From: Flavobacteriaceae bacterium | Lineage (GTDB): Bacteria; Bacteroidota; Bacteroidia; Flavobacteriales; Flavobacteriaceae | Direction of reading: 5' to 3' | Assembly: GCA_031277535.1 (NCBI GenBank) | Contig: JAITMD010000003.1 | Span: forward strand, 1-64,000 | DNA: 64,000 bases | Shown: one piece after another, positions 38,023 through 46,811 of the stretch | Layout: the number at the start of each line of letters is the position of its first letter | Position numbering within the stretch: the first letter of the stretch is position 1 | Notes under the pieces: model-generated | Database searches by the model: none | Told to the model about the DNA's origin: nothing | The model's input: the letters and a program-made list of their open reading frames with translations, nothing else | Translations under genes and position numbers: made by a program

Positions 38023-38601
38023 ATGAAAAAAGAAGAGTTTGCTTCAATGTTTAAAGGGTATAACTTACCTAAAGAGTTGAAAAGTTTATTTGAGTTCCAG
38101 ACATCAGAAGGTGTTCCTTCTTATTATTCAAATGCAATTTATCTATTAGAAGAAGAGAATAGTATTATTGAGACTTTCTCTACTGATGAAGTGTTCTTAC
38201 AATCGTTCTTGCCTTTTGCAGAAGCTAATAGTTCAGGAAGTATTTATGCTTTTTGGGTAAAAGATGCATCAGAAAAAAGTTTAGACAATTGTCCTATCGT
38301 TGTTTTTGGAGATGAAGGAGGGGTTTTTGTAGTAGCACAAAATCTAAAAGAATTACTTCAGGTAGCTGCGTATGATGTAGAAATTATTGTTTCTTTGGAA
38401 GAAGTGTTTTTTGCAGATAAAGAAGAGGATGAAGAGTTTGAAACATCTGAATTTAACAAAGAGTATTTAGATTGGTTGCGTGCAGATGCAAAATTAAAAC
38501 CAATTCTTACAATTGAACAAATTGACGATGTAGTTAATGCAGCACAAGAAACATACGGAGAAGCTTTGGCAACATTTGTAGATCCTTTTTTAGAAAGCTA
38601 A
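38023..38601 (+). CDS. SMI1/KNR4 (SUKH)-like protein
   Basis: A 192-aa soluble acidic protein. The central region (about residues 60-110: PFAEANSSGSIYAFWVKD then PIVVFGDEGGVFVVAQNLKE) follows the SUKH pattern of a small aromatic-rich sheet ending in a conserved 'FG.EG' turn and a helix. SUKH proteins often act as immunity proteins against nuclease toxins. No toxin gene lies beside it, so here it may be an orphan immunity gene or have a household role. The assignment is moderately sure. Confidence 0.6.
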   Translation: MKKEEFASMFKGYNLPKELKSLFEFQTSEGVPSYYSNAIYLLEEENSIIETFSTDEVFLQSFLPFAEANSSGSIYAFWVKDASEKSLDNCPIVVFGDEGGVFVVAQNLKELLQVAAYDVEIIVSLEEVFFADKEEDEEFETSEFNKEYLDWLRADAKLKPILTIEQIDDVVNAAQETYGEALATFVDPFLES

Positions 38602-38621
38602 GTAGAAATACAATTATATAT

Positions 38622-38650
38622 AAAGAGAACTCATGTAGTTCTCTTTTTTT
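38622..38650 (+). terminator. Terminator after the SUKH-like gene
   Basis: Stem AGAGAAC/GTTCTCT with a 7-nt loop, followed by T-rich DNA. Confidence 0.8.
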
Positions 38651-38928
38651 GTTTCTGATCAGTCAGTTATTCGATACTGTGTAGGCTATAGGTGGCTTTG
38701 CAAGTAAAATGTAGAGAAAAAGTAGTGAGATAGAGGGCTTTTTTTGCAATAGTTTTAGAGGATAAATTATTAATTAATATATTTGTTTTAACAAAAGATT
38801 AAGTTGACTTGTTCACTTGTTCTAAGTCAATTTAGTTTGTTATGTATTGCTTTTGAGAAGTGGAATAGTATTGTACTACTTTTAAAATGATGCATAAGTA
38901 AAAAGTAGTATTTTAATTTAAAAAAGTT
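38651..38928. other. 278-bp gap before the CD225-like gene
   Basis: No ORF seen. It has a TATATTTG -7-like match at 38778-38785, too far from the next gene to assign with certainty, and an imperfect inverted repeat around TTGACTTGTTCACTTG. Otherwise unremarkable AT-rich DNA. Confidence 0.4.
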
Positions 38929-39318
38929 ATGGAATTTAATCAAGAAACATCGAATCCAGGGAACTTCAATGCTCCTAATTTTGGGCAGCCAAATCAAATG
39001 CAAAACATACCAAGTAAGCCAAATAACTATATGGCCTTGTCTATCGTTGCAACAGTGTTATCTCTATGTACTTGTATCGGGTTGGTTCCTGGTATAGTGG
39101 CTATTGTTATGTCAAGTCAGTCTTCAACAAAGTATAACCAAGGGGACTATCAAGGAGCTGTAAATTCAGCAAAGAATGCTAAGATATTAGCATGGGTAAC
39201 ATTAGGAATTTTTGTCCTTAATACGATTTATTCTATTTACCAAGTACAAAGTATGGGTGGTATAAACGGATTTATTGAACAATATAAAGAAGCAATGGAA
39301 GCTGCTGCAAATCAATAG
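38929..39318 (+). CDS. CD225/dispanin-family small membrane protein
   Basis: A 129-aa protein. An Asn/Pro/Gln-rich soluble N-terminus (about 1-32) is followed by two membrane segments (about 37-63 and 87-107). Between them are the pattern GLVPGIVAIVMSSQ and the polar loop KYNQGDYQGAVNSAKNAK, typical of CD225 proteins. These shape membranes in animals; the bacterial role is unknown. The stop codon abuts the ATG of the next gene, a recurrent pairing with DUF2752 proteins in this phylum. Confidence 0.82.
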   Translation: MEFNQETSNPGNFNAPNFGQPNQMQNIPSKPNNYMALSIVATVLSLCTCIGLVPGIVAIVMSSQSSTKYNQGDYQGAVNSAKNAKILAWVTLGIFVLNTIYSIYQVQSMGGINGFIEQYKEAMEAAANQ

Positions 39319-39702
39319 ATGAGAAATTGGTTTGTTAGAATTGTAATTCTTCTACTGTTCATCATAGGACTTAGTTACTATTACTTTCTTTTTGGAGAAA
39401 AAGGACAAGGAGGAGTGACTTGTATCTTTAATAAAACAGTAGGATGGCAATGCCCTGGTTGTGGAGGACAAAGAGCACTTACAGCGTTATTGCATGGCGA
39501 TTTTAAACAAGCTTTTATAATGAATCCATTTATCTATGTGTTTCTTCCTTTAATGGCTTATTTAGGCATTATTATAGTTGAAGGATATATAATAGGGAAC
39601 AAAAAAGTAGTGAATACGTTTTATTTTCCTATTTATTTTGGATATTGGTTTCTGGCAATCATTCTAATTTTTACAGTGCTAAGAAATATATTTAGCTTTT
39701 AA
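39319..39702 (+). CDS. DUF2752 membrane protein
   Basis: A 127-aa protein with three predicted membrane helices. The family signature is present: CIFNKTVGWQCPGCGGQRA (about residues 35-53), with a CPGCGG motif that may bind a metal, then LLHGDFKQAFIMNPF. Function unknown. The start codon follows the stop of the CD225-like gene without a gap, so the two are translationally linked. Confidence 0.88.
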   Translation: MRNWFVRIVILLLFIIGLSYYYFLFGEKGQGGVTCIFNKTVGWQCPGCGGQRALTALLHGDFKQAFIMNPFIYVFLPLMAYLGIIIVEGYIIGNKKVVNTFYFPIYFGYWFLAIILIFTVLRNIFSF

Positions 39703-39716
39703 TAATAAGTATAAAC

Positions 39717-39752
39717 AAAACAGCTACTAAAGTTATTTAGTAGCTGTTTTGT
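39717..39752. terminator. Bidirectional terminator
   Basis: A 15-bp perfect stem (AAAACAGCTACTAAA and complement) with a 3-4-nt loop. It serves the DUF2752 gene and the small minus-strand gene that ends two bases later. Confidence 0.85.
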
Positions 39753-39753
39753 T

Positions 39754-39909
39754 TTACTCTTTGTTCTCTTCGTTTTCATCATTCTTTTTTGGTGCTGTTC
39801 CTAAGAATATGAATAAGGCCGCTACCAAAGCAACGCAAACAACAGCAAAAACAATAATCATAAATGTACCGTTACCAAAATTGTACAAAGGGATGTTTGC
39901 TATTTTCAT
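39754..39909 (-). CDS. Small single-pass membrane protein (51 aa)
   Basis: An intact 51-codon frame: MKIANIPLYNFGNGTF, one transmembrane helix (residues 17-37, MIIVFAVVCVALVAALFIFL), and a charged C-terminal tail KKNDENEENKE. It starts with ATG and stops just before a terminator, and its composition is that of a real protein. I know similar short proteins of unknown role from flavobacteria, but cannot name a family. Confidence 0.7.
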   Translation of the reverse strand: MKIANIPLYNFGNGTFMIIVFAVVCVALVAALFIFLGTAPKKNDENEENKE

Positions 39910-40068
39910 AGTGTTTAGTATTTATTATAAAGCACCTCTAAGTTAGTGAAAATATAATTATAAATTATGATAAAAATCATTATATGTTAAAGAATAGTTG
40001 TTTTGAGGCACTTGTTTTAGGGGTAAAACACAGTAGTTATTGCGGGTTTGAGAAAATATAAAACAAAA

Positions 40069-40095
40069 AAAATAGAAGTTGTAAAACTTCTATTT
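40069..40095 (-). terminator. Terminator overlapping the DUF4252 stop codon
   Basis: Stem AAAATAGAAGTT/AACTTCTATTTT with a 3-nt loop, with its 5' arm inside the last codons of the gene. A-rich on the plus-strand left side gives the T-run for minus-strand transcripts. Confidence 0.75.
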
Positions 40096-40620
40096 TGATA
40101 ATTTATTCAGAGAATCTCCTAAAGGGAGGTTCATTTTCTTTGTTAATGCTGCAATCTCTTTTAAGCTAAAAGAACCATTTATGATTAATACTATTGATTC
40201 TTTTGTGCTTGAAAGTCCTTCGTTAAACATGATTAATTCATTAATGTTTTGTTCTGTACCTTCTTTGTTGATTAGAATCTTTACTTGTGAATCGGTATCA
40301 TTTTTATTAGCTAATTCTTTTAAACCCTTTTTACCAGAGTAACTGTTTACAGATTCTTTTAGGTTATTCTTACTGGTTTTGTCTGTGGTATTATACACTT
40401 TTAAACTTGTAAGCTTTTTAACTAAGTTAAAATATGCTTTTTCCTCTTCATTTGTTGGAGCAACTTTTACGTTAGCCATCATCTCAAACATTTTCTGAGT
40501 AACTACTACAGTGTTGAATTGCTTGTCTTTATCAAACTTTGAAAAGTCATCTTGTGCATAGCTCTTACTAATACCGAAGATTAAAAATAAAAATATAATA
40601 ATAGATGATAGTTTCTTCAT
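40090..40620 (-). CDS. DUF4252 secreted protein
   Basis: A 176-aa protein with a Sec signal peptide (residues 1-22, LSSIIIFLFLIFGISKSYAQ). The mature sequence, with FNTVVVTQKMFEMMANVKV and a late VLIINGSFSLKEIAALTKKM, matches DUF4252 proteins of Bacteroidota, which are of unknown function. It follows the small membrane protein gene by two bases. In related genomes such pairs often sit behind an ECF sigma-factor gene; none is present here. Confidence 0.8.
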   Translation of the reverse strand: MKKLSSIIIFLFLIFGISKSYAQDDFSKFDKDKQFNTVVVTQKMFEMMANVKVAPTNEEEKAYFNLVKKLTSLKVYNTTDKTSKNNLKESVNSYSGKKGLKELANKNDTDSQVKILINKEGTEQNINELIMFNEGLSSTKESIVLIINGSFSLKEIAALTKKMNLPLGDSLNKLSK

Positions 40621-40622
40621 AT

Positions 40623-40865
40623 TTACTTGGTTTTGTGAGATGAAACACTCTTACTCGTATTGATTGTCTTGGATAAATCCATCAATATTTTTTGGCATTC
40701 TTTATAGGCTAATTCAGGATTAGAATAGGTGCCATAATTGTTTTGAGCCACAAGAGGTTTTACTGTTTCTTTTTGTTCTCTATTTGATAAATAATAAATT
40801 CCAAAAGCTATTGCTATAGTACAAATACTTAAAAGAATCGATGTTTTTTTTGTTTTGTTTGACAT
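40623..40865 (-). CDS. Small single-pass membrane protein next to DUF4252
   Basis: An 80-aa protein with one transmembrane helix (about residues 8-26, TSILLSICTIAIAFGIYYL). A conserved-looking soluble patch, NPELAYKECQKILMDLSKTI (about 50-69), follows. Its stop is two bases before the DUF4252 start, so they are one transcription unit. No known function. Confidence 0.7.
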   Translation of the reverse strand: MSNKTKKTSILLSICTIAIAFGIYYLSNREQKETVKPLVAQNNYGTYSNPELAYKECQKILMDLSKTINTSKSVSSHKTK

Positions 40866-40930
40866 ATATGTTGAATATCAAAAATGATTGTTTATGTAAA
40901 TGTAAGAAACTTTGTGTGATATAGACAATA

Positions 40931-40959
40931 AAAAAGGCATTTTGAGAAAAATGCCTTTT
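40931..40959 (-). terminator. Terminator after the DUF5074-like lipoprotein gene
   Basis: Stem AAAAGGCATTTT/AAAATGCCTTTT with a 3-nt loop, A-rich to the left on the plus strand. Confidence 0.8.
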
Positions 40960-40970
40960 GAATGATATGA

Positions 40971-42047
40971 TTAATATTTAAAGTTGTTGTAAAACCCGTT
41001 GGTTAGTAAACCGCCTTTAAAAGACGAAAGTACCTTTCCGTGTAGGTCATATACTTTTATAGCGCTTGGCCCTGTATAGTTACCAGCATTAGCTACATAT
41101 ATTTTATTGTTTATTACATTAAAACCGTAGAATGCACTATATAAATCTTGTGATTCTGGAGCTGTTAAAGTAAGAAGAGGTTTTTCTTTTGCATTAATAT
41201 CATTAATATCCCAAGAAAACACTTTATTGTTTGATGTATAGTACAATGTAGCGTTTTCTGCTCTTAAGTTTTTAGCACTATTATTAGCTCCTGAAGGGAA
41301 AGTTAGGATCTGTGTATCTGTGATATTATTGATTTTGAAAAAGTCTGTTCTGTAACTGTTACTACTGATAGCATAAACGAAGTCACCGTGTGCAACAATA
41401 CCTTGTAAGTCACTTTTGTCTTCTTCTTTTCCTTTTACAGTTATGACTTTACTTACTGATTTTGTTTTTGGGTCAATGATACTGATTTTGTTTGCTGATT
41501 TTGTAGCGTTCCATTCCGAAACTTCTTGTACATATACTTTATTGTTTGATACAACAAGATTCTCTGGTTGATAATTTAAAGGAATAGCTTTTACAAAAGA
41601 ATAATCACTTTGTTTAAATACATTGACACTTTTAGTTCCCCAGTTTGTAACATATATTTCGTCATTAGTTAACGCAATATATCTTGGCTGAGATAAGTTT
41701 TTGTCAATTGTAGCTTCGTATTTTAATGTATAACGATCAAAGATTTCTATTTTATTAGAGTTATTCATTACAACAAATGCTTTTGTAGCATTAAAGGCCA
41801 TGCTTTGTGCTACATCTCCTAAAGTTTGTGATCCAGTAGGTTTAGCGATATCATCATACGATGTTGATAAATCATATCCTACAAAGTTTAATGAAGCATT
41901 GTTTTTTTGAAACCCTCCTTCATTTAAGATTAGAATCCCATTTCCATAAGTAGGAGTTACAACTTTCTCAACAAAAGGATCGTCACTTTTTGTACAAGAA
42001 GCTAAGAAAAGCGTTAATGATAAGCCTAATAAGAATACTTTTTTCAT
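40971..42047 (-). CDS. Surface lipoprotein, YncE/DUF5074-like beta-propeller
   Basis: A 358-aa lipoprotein (lipobox LFLASC, residues 13-18). Just after the cysteine the sequence TKSDDPF resembles the acidic surface-export signals of flavobacterial lipoproteins, so it may be exposed outside the cell. The body has repeated propeller blades (IEIFDRYTLKYEATI, NVFKQSDYSFVKAIP, ISIIDPKTKSVSKVI). DUF5074 proteins often accompany corrinoid or metal-chelate uptake genes, and a binding protein and permease are divergent from it here. Confidence 0.75.
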   Translation of the reverse strand: MKKVFLLGLSLTLFLASCTKSDDPFVEKVVTPTYGNGILILNEGGFQKNNASLNFVGYDLSTSYDDIAKPTGSQTLGDVAQSMAFNATKAFVVMNNSNKIEIFDRYTLKYEATIDKNLSQPRYIALTNDEIYVTNWGTKSVNVFKQSDYSFVKAIPLNYQPENLVVSNNKVYVQEVSEWNATKSANKISIIDPKTKSVSKVITVKGKEEDKSDLQGIVAHGDFVYAISSNSYRTDFFKINNITDTQILTFPSGANNSAKNLRAENATLYYTSNNKVFSWDINDINAKEKPLLTLTAPESQDLYSAFYGFNVINNKIYVANAGNYTGPSAIKVYDLHGKVLSSFKGGLLTNGFYNNFKY

Positions 42048-42244
42048 AATATAGAATTATTGCTAATAGTTATATTTATTCTCTTGAATACTTAAAATAA
42101 TGTTAAGTAAACGGAGTTTTCAAAATTAACTTTTATTCTTTAGAAAACAAGCTATATCATTTATTTTTTGAGAATATCCATTTCCTAATTATCTATTGCG
42201 AATTTGACAAAGGGTTTTCTTTTAGGTAGTTTGTTTAAAAAGCT

Positions 42245-42252
42245 TAATTTTG
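42245..42252 (+). promoter_or_regulatory. -7 element (TAATTTTG) of the substrate-binding protein gene
   Basis: TAnnTTTG match ending 22 bases before the chosen ATG at 42274. It decides the start: the ATG at 42250 lies inside this box, so translation from it is very unlikely. Confidence 0.55.
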
Positions 42253-42273
42253 TTTCTCTACAAAAATTATAAA

Positions 42274-43416
42274 ATGAAAAACATAATATATTCTCTTGTA
42301 TTCTTTATTGTACTAACAGGTAGTGGTTGTAAGCGTATTTCGGATAATGATTCTGCTGTTGTAGAGTATAGTAATAACATCACTGAAGCAAAGAGTTTTG
42401 GACTGTATCATGAGAATAATATTTCTCAAATGACAGTATTACAGCCGTGGGCTAATGCAAGTGATAAAGATGCAAAGAATTATGTGTTTTATAAAGATAT
42501 TAAAGATGTGCCCAGCCATTACAGAGATGCTACTTTAATTCAAATACCCGTTAAAAAAGTGGTTGTAACTTCTACAACACATATCCCTTCTATTGATGTT
42601 TTGGGTAAGGTGAACAGTATTGTTGGTTTTCCAGGATTAGATTATATCTCTACACCTGCTGTAAGAAAACGTATTGAGGAAGGAAAAATAGTGGAGTTAG
42701 GACAAAGTGAGGCTTTGAATGTAGAAAGTATTTTGGCGTTGGAACCAGATGTTGTGGTTGTTTCTGCAATGGATGGTAATAATGCCGCGATTCAGCTAAT
42801 AGAGAAAAGTGGGATTCCTGTTATATATGACGGAGATTGGACAGAACAAACACCTTTGGGTAAAGCAGAATGGGTGAAGTTGTTTGGTGTGTTGTTTGAC
42901 GAACAAGCCAAAGCAGAACAATTGTTTGCTACTATTGAAAAAGAATACAATCAGGTATTAAAACAATTGGAAGGAGTAAAAGAACAACCAACAGTAATGA
43001 GTGGTGCGATGTATCAAGATGTTTGGTATTTGCCACAAGGAGGTAGTTGGGTAGCAAAGTATTTTGCTGATGTGAAAACAAATTATTTGTGGAAAGATTC
43101 AGATGGTACAGGGAGTGCAGCTCTGTCTTTTGAGCAAGTACTTGATAAAGGAAAGGATGCGATGTATTGGATTAATCCTGCTCAATTTGAGTCATTAGAA
43201 GAAATGAAAAAAGCGAATCCTCATTATGGAGAGTTTAGTGCTTTTAAAAATAAAAAGATTTATTCGCTGACTTCGCGAAAAGGAGCAACAGGAGGATCTT
43301 TGTTTTTTGAACTTGGACCTAATAGACCAGACTTAGTGTTAAAAGATTTAGTATCTGTTTTTCACCCAGAATTACTACCAAATTACCAACCTACTTTTAT
43401 TTTACAATTGAAATAA
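42274..43416 (+). CDS. ABC transporter substrate-binding lipoprotein (Fe-siderophore/corrinoid type)
   Basis: A 380-aa protein with a lipoprotein signal (NIIYSLVFFIVLTGSGC). The fold is that of class III binding proteins (BtuF/FepB/FhuD). The N-lobe contains VVTSTTHIPSIDVLGKV and VESILALEPDVVVVSAMDG, joined to the C-lobe by a long helix (LGKAEWVKLFGVLFDEQAKA). The ligand is not certain: an iron-siderophore, haem or cobalamin are all possible. It precedes the permease by one base. Confidence 0.85.
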   Translation: MKNIIYSLVFFIVLTGSGCKRISDNDSAVVEYSNNITEAKSFGLYHENNISQMTVLQPWANASDKDAKNYVFYKDIKDVPSHYRDATLIQIPVKKVVVTSTTHIPSIDVLGKVNSIVGFPGLDYISTPAVRKRIEEGKIVELGQSEALNVESILALEPDVVVVSAMDGNNAAIQLIEKSGIPVIYDGDWTEQTPLGKAEWVKLFGVLFDEQAKAEQLFATIEKEYNQVLKQLEGVKEQPTVMSGAMYQDVWYLPQGGSWVAKYFADVKTNYLWKDSDGTGSAALSFEQVLDKGKDAMYWINPAQFESLEEMKKANPHYGEFSAFKNKKIYSLTSRKGATGGSLFFELGPNRPDLVLKDLVSVFHPELLPNYQPTFILQLK

Positions 43417-43417
43417 G

Positions 43418-44428
43418 ATGCTTAAAAAGTATAGTACACCTTTATTTATTGTATTACTTCTATTCTTTTTTTTGATGGATTTATCGTTTGGGACGATACG
43501 AATTCCTTTTGGAAAAGTACTTGAGATATTAAGTGGAAGTGATGAGGTTAAAAATACTTGGACGTATATTGTATTAAATTATAGACTGCCTAAGGCTATT
43601 GCAGCAGTATTGACAGGGATGGCGTTGTCTGTAAGTGGTTTGATGATGCAGACATTGTTTCGAAATCCCATGGCAGAAGCCTATGTTTTAGGAATTAGTT
43701 CAGGGGCGAGTTTAGCCATTGCTATTTCAATACTTGGAGGTGCAATGTTGCCTTCTGTCGTTTTAGAATATACGACCTCTTCTTACGGATTAGTTGTAGT
43801 GTCTATTATAGGTAGTTTATTGTTGTTACTTCTTGTATTGGCGGTTTCTAATAAAGTAAAGAATAGTATGACTATATTAATCGTAGGACTGATGTTTGGC
43901 AGCTTTGCCAATGCAATTGTGTCTATTCTTTCGTATTTGAGCAATGCAGAACAACTGAAACGCTATAGCTTATGGATGCTTGGAAGTTTGGGCAATTTAA
44001 GTTGGGAAATGCTTACAGTTTACAGTGTTGCTGTTGTTGTGGGGTTATTTAGTTGCTTATTTTTATTCCGAACGTTAGATGCTTTTTTATTAGGAGATAC
44101 TTATGCTTCGTCTTTGGGTATTAACGTGAAAAAATCTCGTAATTATATTGTTTTAGTAACAAGTTTATTGGCGGGAGCAAGTACTGCTTTTGTTGGGCCT
44201 ATAGCGTTTATAGGATTAGCAATTCCTCATATTGCTCGATTATTATTACAAACAAGTAGACATAGAGAATTGTTTATCGCTTCTGTTTTTTTAGGAGGTA
44301 TTGTTTTATTGATTTGCGACATATTATCACAACTTAAAGGAGAAGCTTTTTTGTTGCCTATTAATGCATTAACAGCATTGTTTGGAGCTCCAATAGTGAT
44401 TTATCTTCTATTGCGTAAACGAGTATAA
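43418..44428 (+). CDS. FecCD/BtuC-family ABC transporter permease
   Basis: A 336-aa inner-membrane protein with about nine or ten helices. The signature blocks are LNYRLPKAIAAVLTGMALSV (about residues 49-68), LMMQTLFRNPMAEAYVLGIS and VGPIAFIGLAIPHIARLLL. The last of these is the loop that contacts the ATPase. Co-transcribed with the binding protein. No ATP-binding subunit follows; the next gene is tgt. Confidence 0.92.
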   Translation: MLKKYSTPLFIVLLLFFFLMDLSFGTIRIPFGKVLEILSGSDEVKNTWTYIVLNYRLPKAIAAVLTGMALSVSGLMMQTLFRNPMAEAYVLGISSGASLAIAISILGGAMLPSVVLEYTTSSYGLVVVSIIGSLLLLLLVLAVSNKVKNSMTILIVGLMFGSFANAIVSILSYLSNAEQLKRYSLWMLGSLGNLSWEMLTVYSVAVVVGLFSCLFLFRTLDAFLLGDTYASSLGINVKKSRNYIVLVTSLLAGASTAFVGPIAFIGLAIPHIARLLLQTSRHRELFIASVFLGGIVLLICDILSQLKGEAFLLPINALTALFGAPIVIYLLLRKRV

Positions 44429-44548
44429 AGATATTTTATAAAATGTTTTAAATATTTAATCAAATAGAAATAGACTTTTAGGAGTTTATCAGATGATAAA
44501 AAACGATAAAATAAATGGATAGGCTCGTCAGTATCATCGGATTTACTT

Positions 44549-44556
44549 TATCTTTG
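44549..44556 (+). promoter_or_regulatory. -7 element (TATCTTTG) of tgt
   Basis: Exact TAnnTTTG match 19 bases before the tgt start codon, separating tgt from the uptake genes. Confidence 0.6.
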
Positions 44557-44575
44557 CCTATTGTAAATAGCTATT

Positions 44576-45706
44576 ATGAAGTTTGAATTATTACATACAG
44601 ATGTTAATTCCCGTGCACGTGCCGGAAAAGTTGTAACAGATCACGGAGTGATTGAAACGCCTATTTTTATGCCAGTTGGTACAGTAGCTACTGTAAAAGG
44701 AGTACACCAACGTGAGCTAAAAGAGGAAATTAATCCAGATATTATATTAGGTAATACTTACCACCTATACCTTAGACCTAAAACAGAAATTTTAAAAGCT
44801 GCTGGAGGGTTACACAAGTTTATGAATTGGGATAGAAATATCTTAACAGATAGTGGAGGTTTTCAGGTTTACTCTCTTTCAGCTAATAGAAAGATTAAAG
44901 AAGAAGGAGTAAAGTTTAAATCACATATTGATGGTTCGTACCATTTTTTCTCTCCAGAGAGTGTAATGGAAATACAACGTGCTATTGGAGCTGATATTAT
45001 CATGGCTTTTGATGAGTGTACTCCTTATCCTTGTGATTATCGCTATGCTAAACGTTCAATGCATATGACACATCGTTGGTTGGATAGATGTGTGAGTCAT
45101 TTGGAAAAAACACCAGCGTTATATGGGTATTCACAAACATTGTTTCCAATTGTTCAAGGAAGTACTTATAAAGACTTGAGAGAACAGTCTGCTGAGTATA
45201 TTGCAGGTGTTGGAGCAGAAGGGAATGCTATTGGAGGATTGTCTGTGGGAGAGCCAGCAGAAGAAATGTATGCTATGACTGAAGTAGTAACAAACATACT
45301 TCCAAAAGATAAGCCACGTTATTTAATGGGAGTAGGAACACCAACTAATATTTTGGAGAATATTGCTTTGGGGATTGATATGTTTGACTGTGTAATGCCT
45401 ACGCGTAATGCTCGTAATGGGATGTTGTTTACTGCTCAAGGAACAATCAATATTAAAAATAAAAAATGGGAAGCTGATTTCTCTCCAATTGATCCAGATG
45501 GACATACTTGGGTAGATACAGAATATACAAAAGCATATTTACGCCATTTGTTTGCTGCCAATGAATCATTGGGTAAACAAATAGCATCTATACACAATTT
45601 AGGTTTCTACATGTGGTTGGTACGCGAAGCTCGAAGACAAATTCTTGCGGGTACTTTCTATGAATGGAAAAATAAAATGGTTAAACAATTAGATACTCGT
45701 TTGTAG
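44576..45706 (+). CDS. tgt: tRNA-guanine transglycosylase (queuine/preQ1)
   Basis: A 376-aa enzyme that exchanges guanine-34 for preQ1 in the anticodon of GU(N) tRNAs. Visible marks: the catalytic aspartate in LTDSGGFQVYSL (about residue 90), MAFDECTPYP (about 143), GGLSVGEP and the second aspartate region GIDMFDCVMPTRNARNG. One cysteine-rich zinc site, typical of full-length bacterial Tgt, is hard to see near the C-terminus, where the sequence reads AYLRHLFAANE followed by HNLGFY. That is usual in flavobacterial Tgt as far as I know, but should be compared. Confidence 0.92.
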   Translation: MKFELLHTDVNSRARAGKVVTDHGVIETPIFMPVGTVATVKGVHQRELKEEINPDIILGNTYHLYLRPKTEILKAAGGLHKFMNWDRNILTDSGGFQVYSLSANRKIKEEGVKFKSHIDGSYHFFSPESVMEIQRAIGADIIMAFDECTPYPCDYRYAKRSMHMTHRWLDRCVSHLEKTPALYGYSQTLFPIVQGSTYKDLREQSAEYIAGVGAEGNAIGGLSVGEPAEEMYAMTEVVTNILPKDKPRYLMGVGTPTNILENIALGIDMFDCVMPTRNARNGMLFTAQGTINIKNKKWEADFSPIDPDGHTWVDTEYTKAYLRHLFAANESLGKQIASIHNLGFYMWLVREARRQILAGTFYEWKNKMVKQLDTRL

Positions 45707-45734
45707 TAAACTTTAGTCTCAAATTTTATCGTAT

Positions 45735-46811
45735 ATGAAGATAATTGACTGGTACATCTTGAAGAGATATCTGGCAACTTTTTTTGTGATGTTGCTGATG
45801 TTTGTTCCTATAGGTATTGTGATTGATGTTTCGGAGAAAATTAATAAGATACTTGCTAATAAAGTACCTTTGGGTATTACAATGTCTTATTACTTAGACT
45901 TTACGATTTATTTTGCCAATATGTTGTTCCCTATATTTTTGTTTATATCAATTATATGGTTTACCTCTAAATTGGCTAATAATACAGAGATCGTAGCTAT
46001 TCTGAGTTCTGGTATCTCATTCAATCGTTTTTTACGACCTTATATCATTGGAGCTACGTTTATATCTCTTTTGGCTTTATTAATGGCTACGATTATTGTG
46101 CCTAAGGCAAGTGCTGGATATAACGATTTTCGTTATAAGTATTTGAGTAGGGATGAAGTAAGAGAAAGTCAGAATGTTTACAAGCAGATAAGCCCGAATG
46201 ATTTTATTTATGTAAGTAATTTCAATTATAACTCTAATATGGGGTATAACTTTGAGATGGAAACCTTTAAAGACAATAAGCTTGTGGCAAAAACCCAAGC
46301 TAACCGAATTGTTTGGAATCCAAAAACAAAGAAGTATATACTATACGATTATTTTCGAAGAGATTTATTAGATAATCAAAATGAGAAATTGGATTTTGCT
46401 CAAGAAAAAGAAGTAAAATTAGACTTTGATATTGAAGATTTAACACCTGTGATTTACGCTGCAGAAACTATGACTTTAGGACAGTTAAAGCGTTTTATAG
46501 CTAAAGAACAGATGAGAGGGTCATCTAATATAAATATTTATTTGGTAGTACTATACAAGAAGTATAGTGTGCCAGTATCGGCTTTTATTCTAACAATTAT
46601 AGCTGTTTCTGTTTCTTCTATGAAACGAAGAGGGGGAATGGGAATAAACTTAGCCATAGGAATTGCATTAGCCTTTACGTATGTCTTTTTTGATAAGATA
46701 TTCGGTGTATTGGCTGAGGCGTCAAGTATTCCGCCTATAATAGCTGTTTGGCTACCAAACTTTACATTTTCTATATTAGCTATATTCTTATTGAAAAATG
46801 CTCGCAGATAA
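45735..46811 (+). CDS. LptF/LptG-family permease
   Basis: A 358-aa inner-membrane protein of the YjgP/YjgQ family, part of the LptB2FG transporter that extracts lipopolysaccharide. It has two helices near the N-terminus, a third and fourth pair (about 55-80 and 98-120), a periplasmic jelly-roll region (about 125-260) and two or more C-terminal helices (about 275-355). Only one LptF/G gene lies in this window; its partner must be elsewhere. It follows tgt by 28 bp and overlaps the next gene by 14 bp. Confidence 0.88.
   Translation: MKIIDWYILKRYLATFFVMLLMFVPIGIVIDVSEKINKILANKVPLGITMSYYLDFTIYFANMLFPIFLFISIIWFTSKLANNTEIVAILSSGISFNRFLRPYIIGATFISLLALLMATIIVPKASAGYNDFRYKYLSRDEVRESQNVYKQISPNDFIYVSNFNYNSNMGYNFEMETFKDNKLVAKTQANRIVWNPKTKKYILYDYFRRDLLDNQNEKLDFAQEKEVKLDFDIEDLTPVIYAAETMTLGQLKRFIAKEQMRGSSNINIYLVVLYKKYSVPVSAFILTIIAVSVSSMKRRGGMGINLAIGIALAFTYVFFDKIFGVLAEASSIPPIIAVWLPNFTFSILAIFLLKNARR

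Noticed and set aside
38023..38601. SUKH-like gene considered as part of a toxin-immunity system
   Set aside because: No polymorphic toxin, secretion or PAAR-type gene lies within several kb, so only an orphan immunity-like gene can be claimed.
42048..42273. Region examined for a cobalamin riboswitch or metal-regulator box before the uptake genes
   Set aside because: No conserved cobalamin-box sequence or strong inverted repeat was seen; only a -7 promoter element could be supported.
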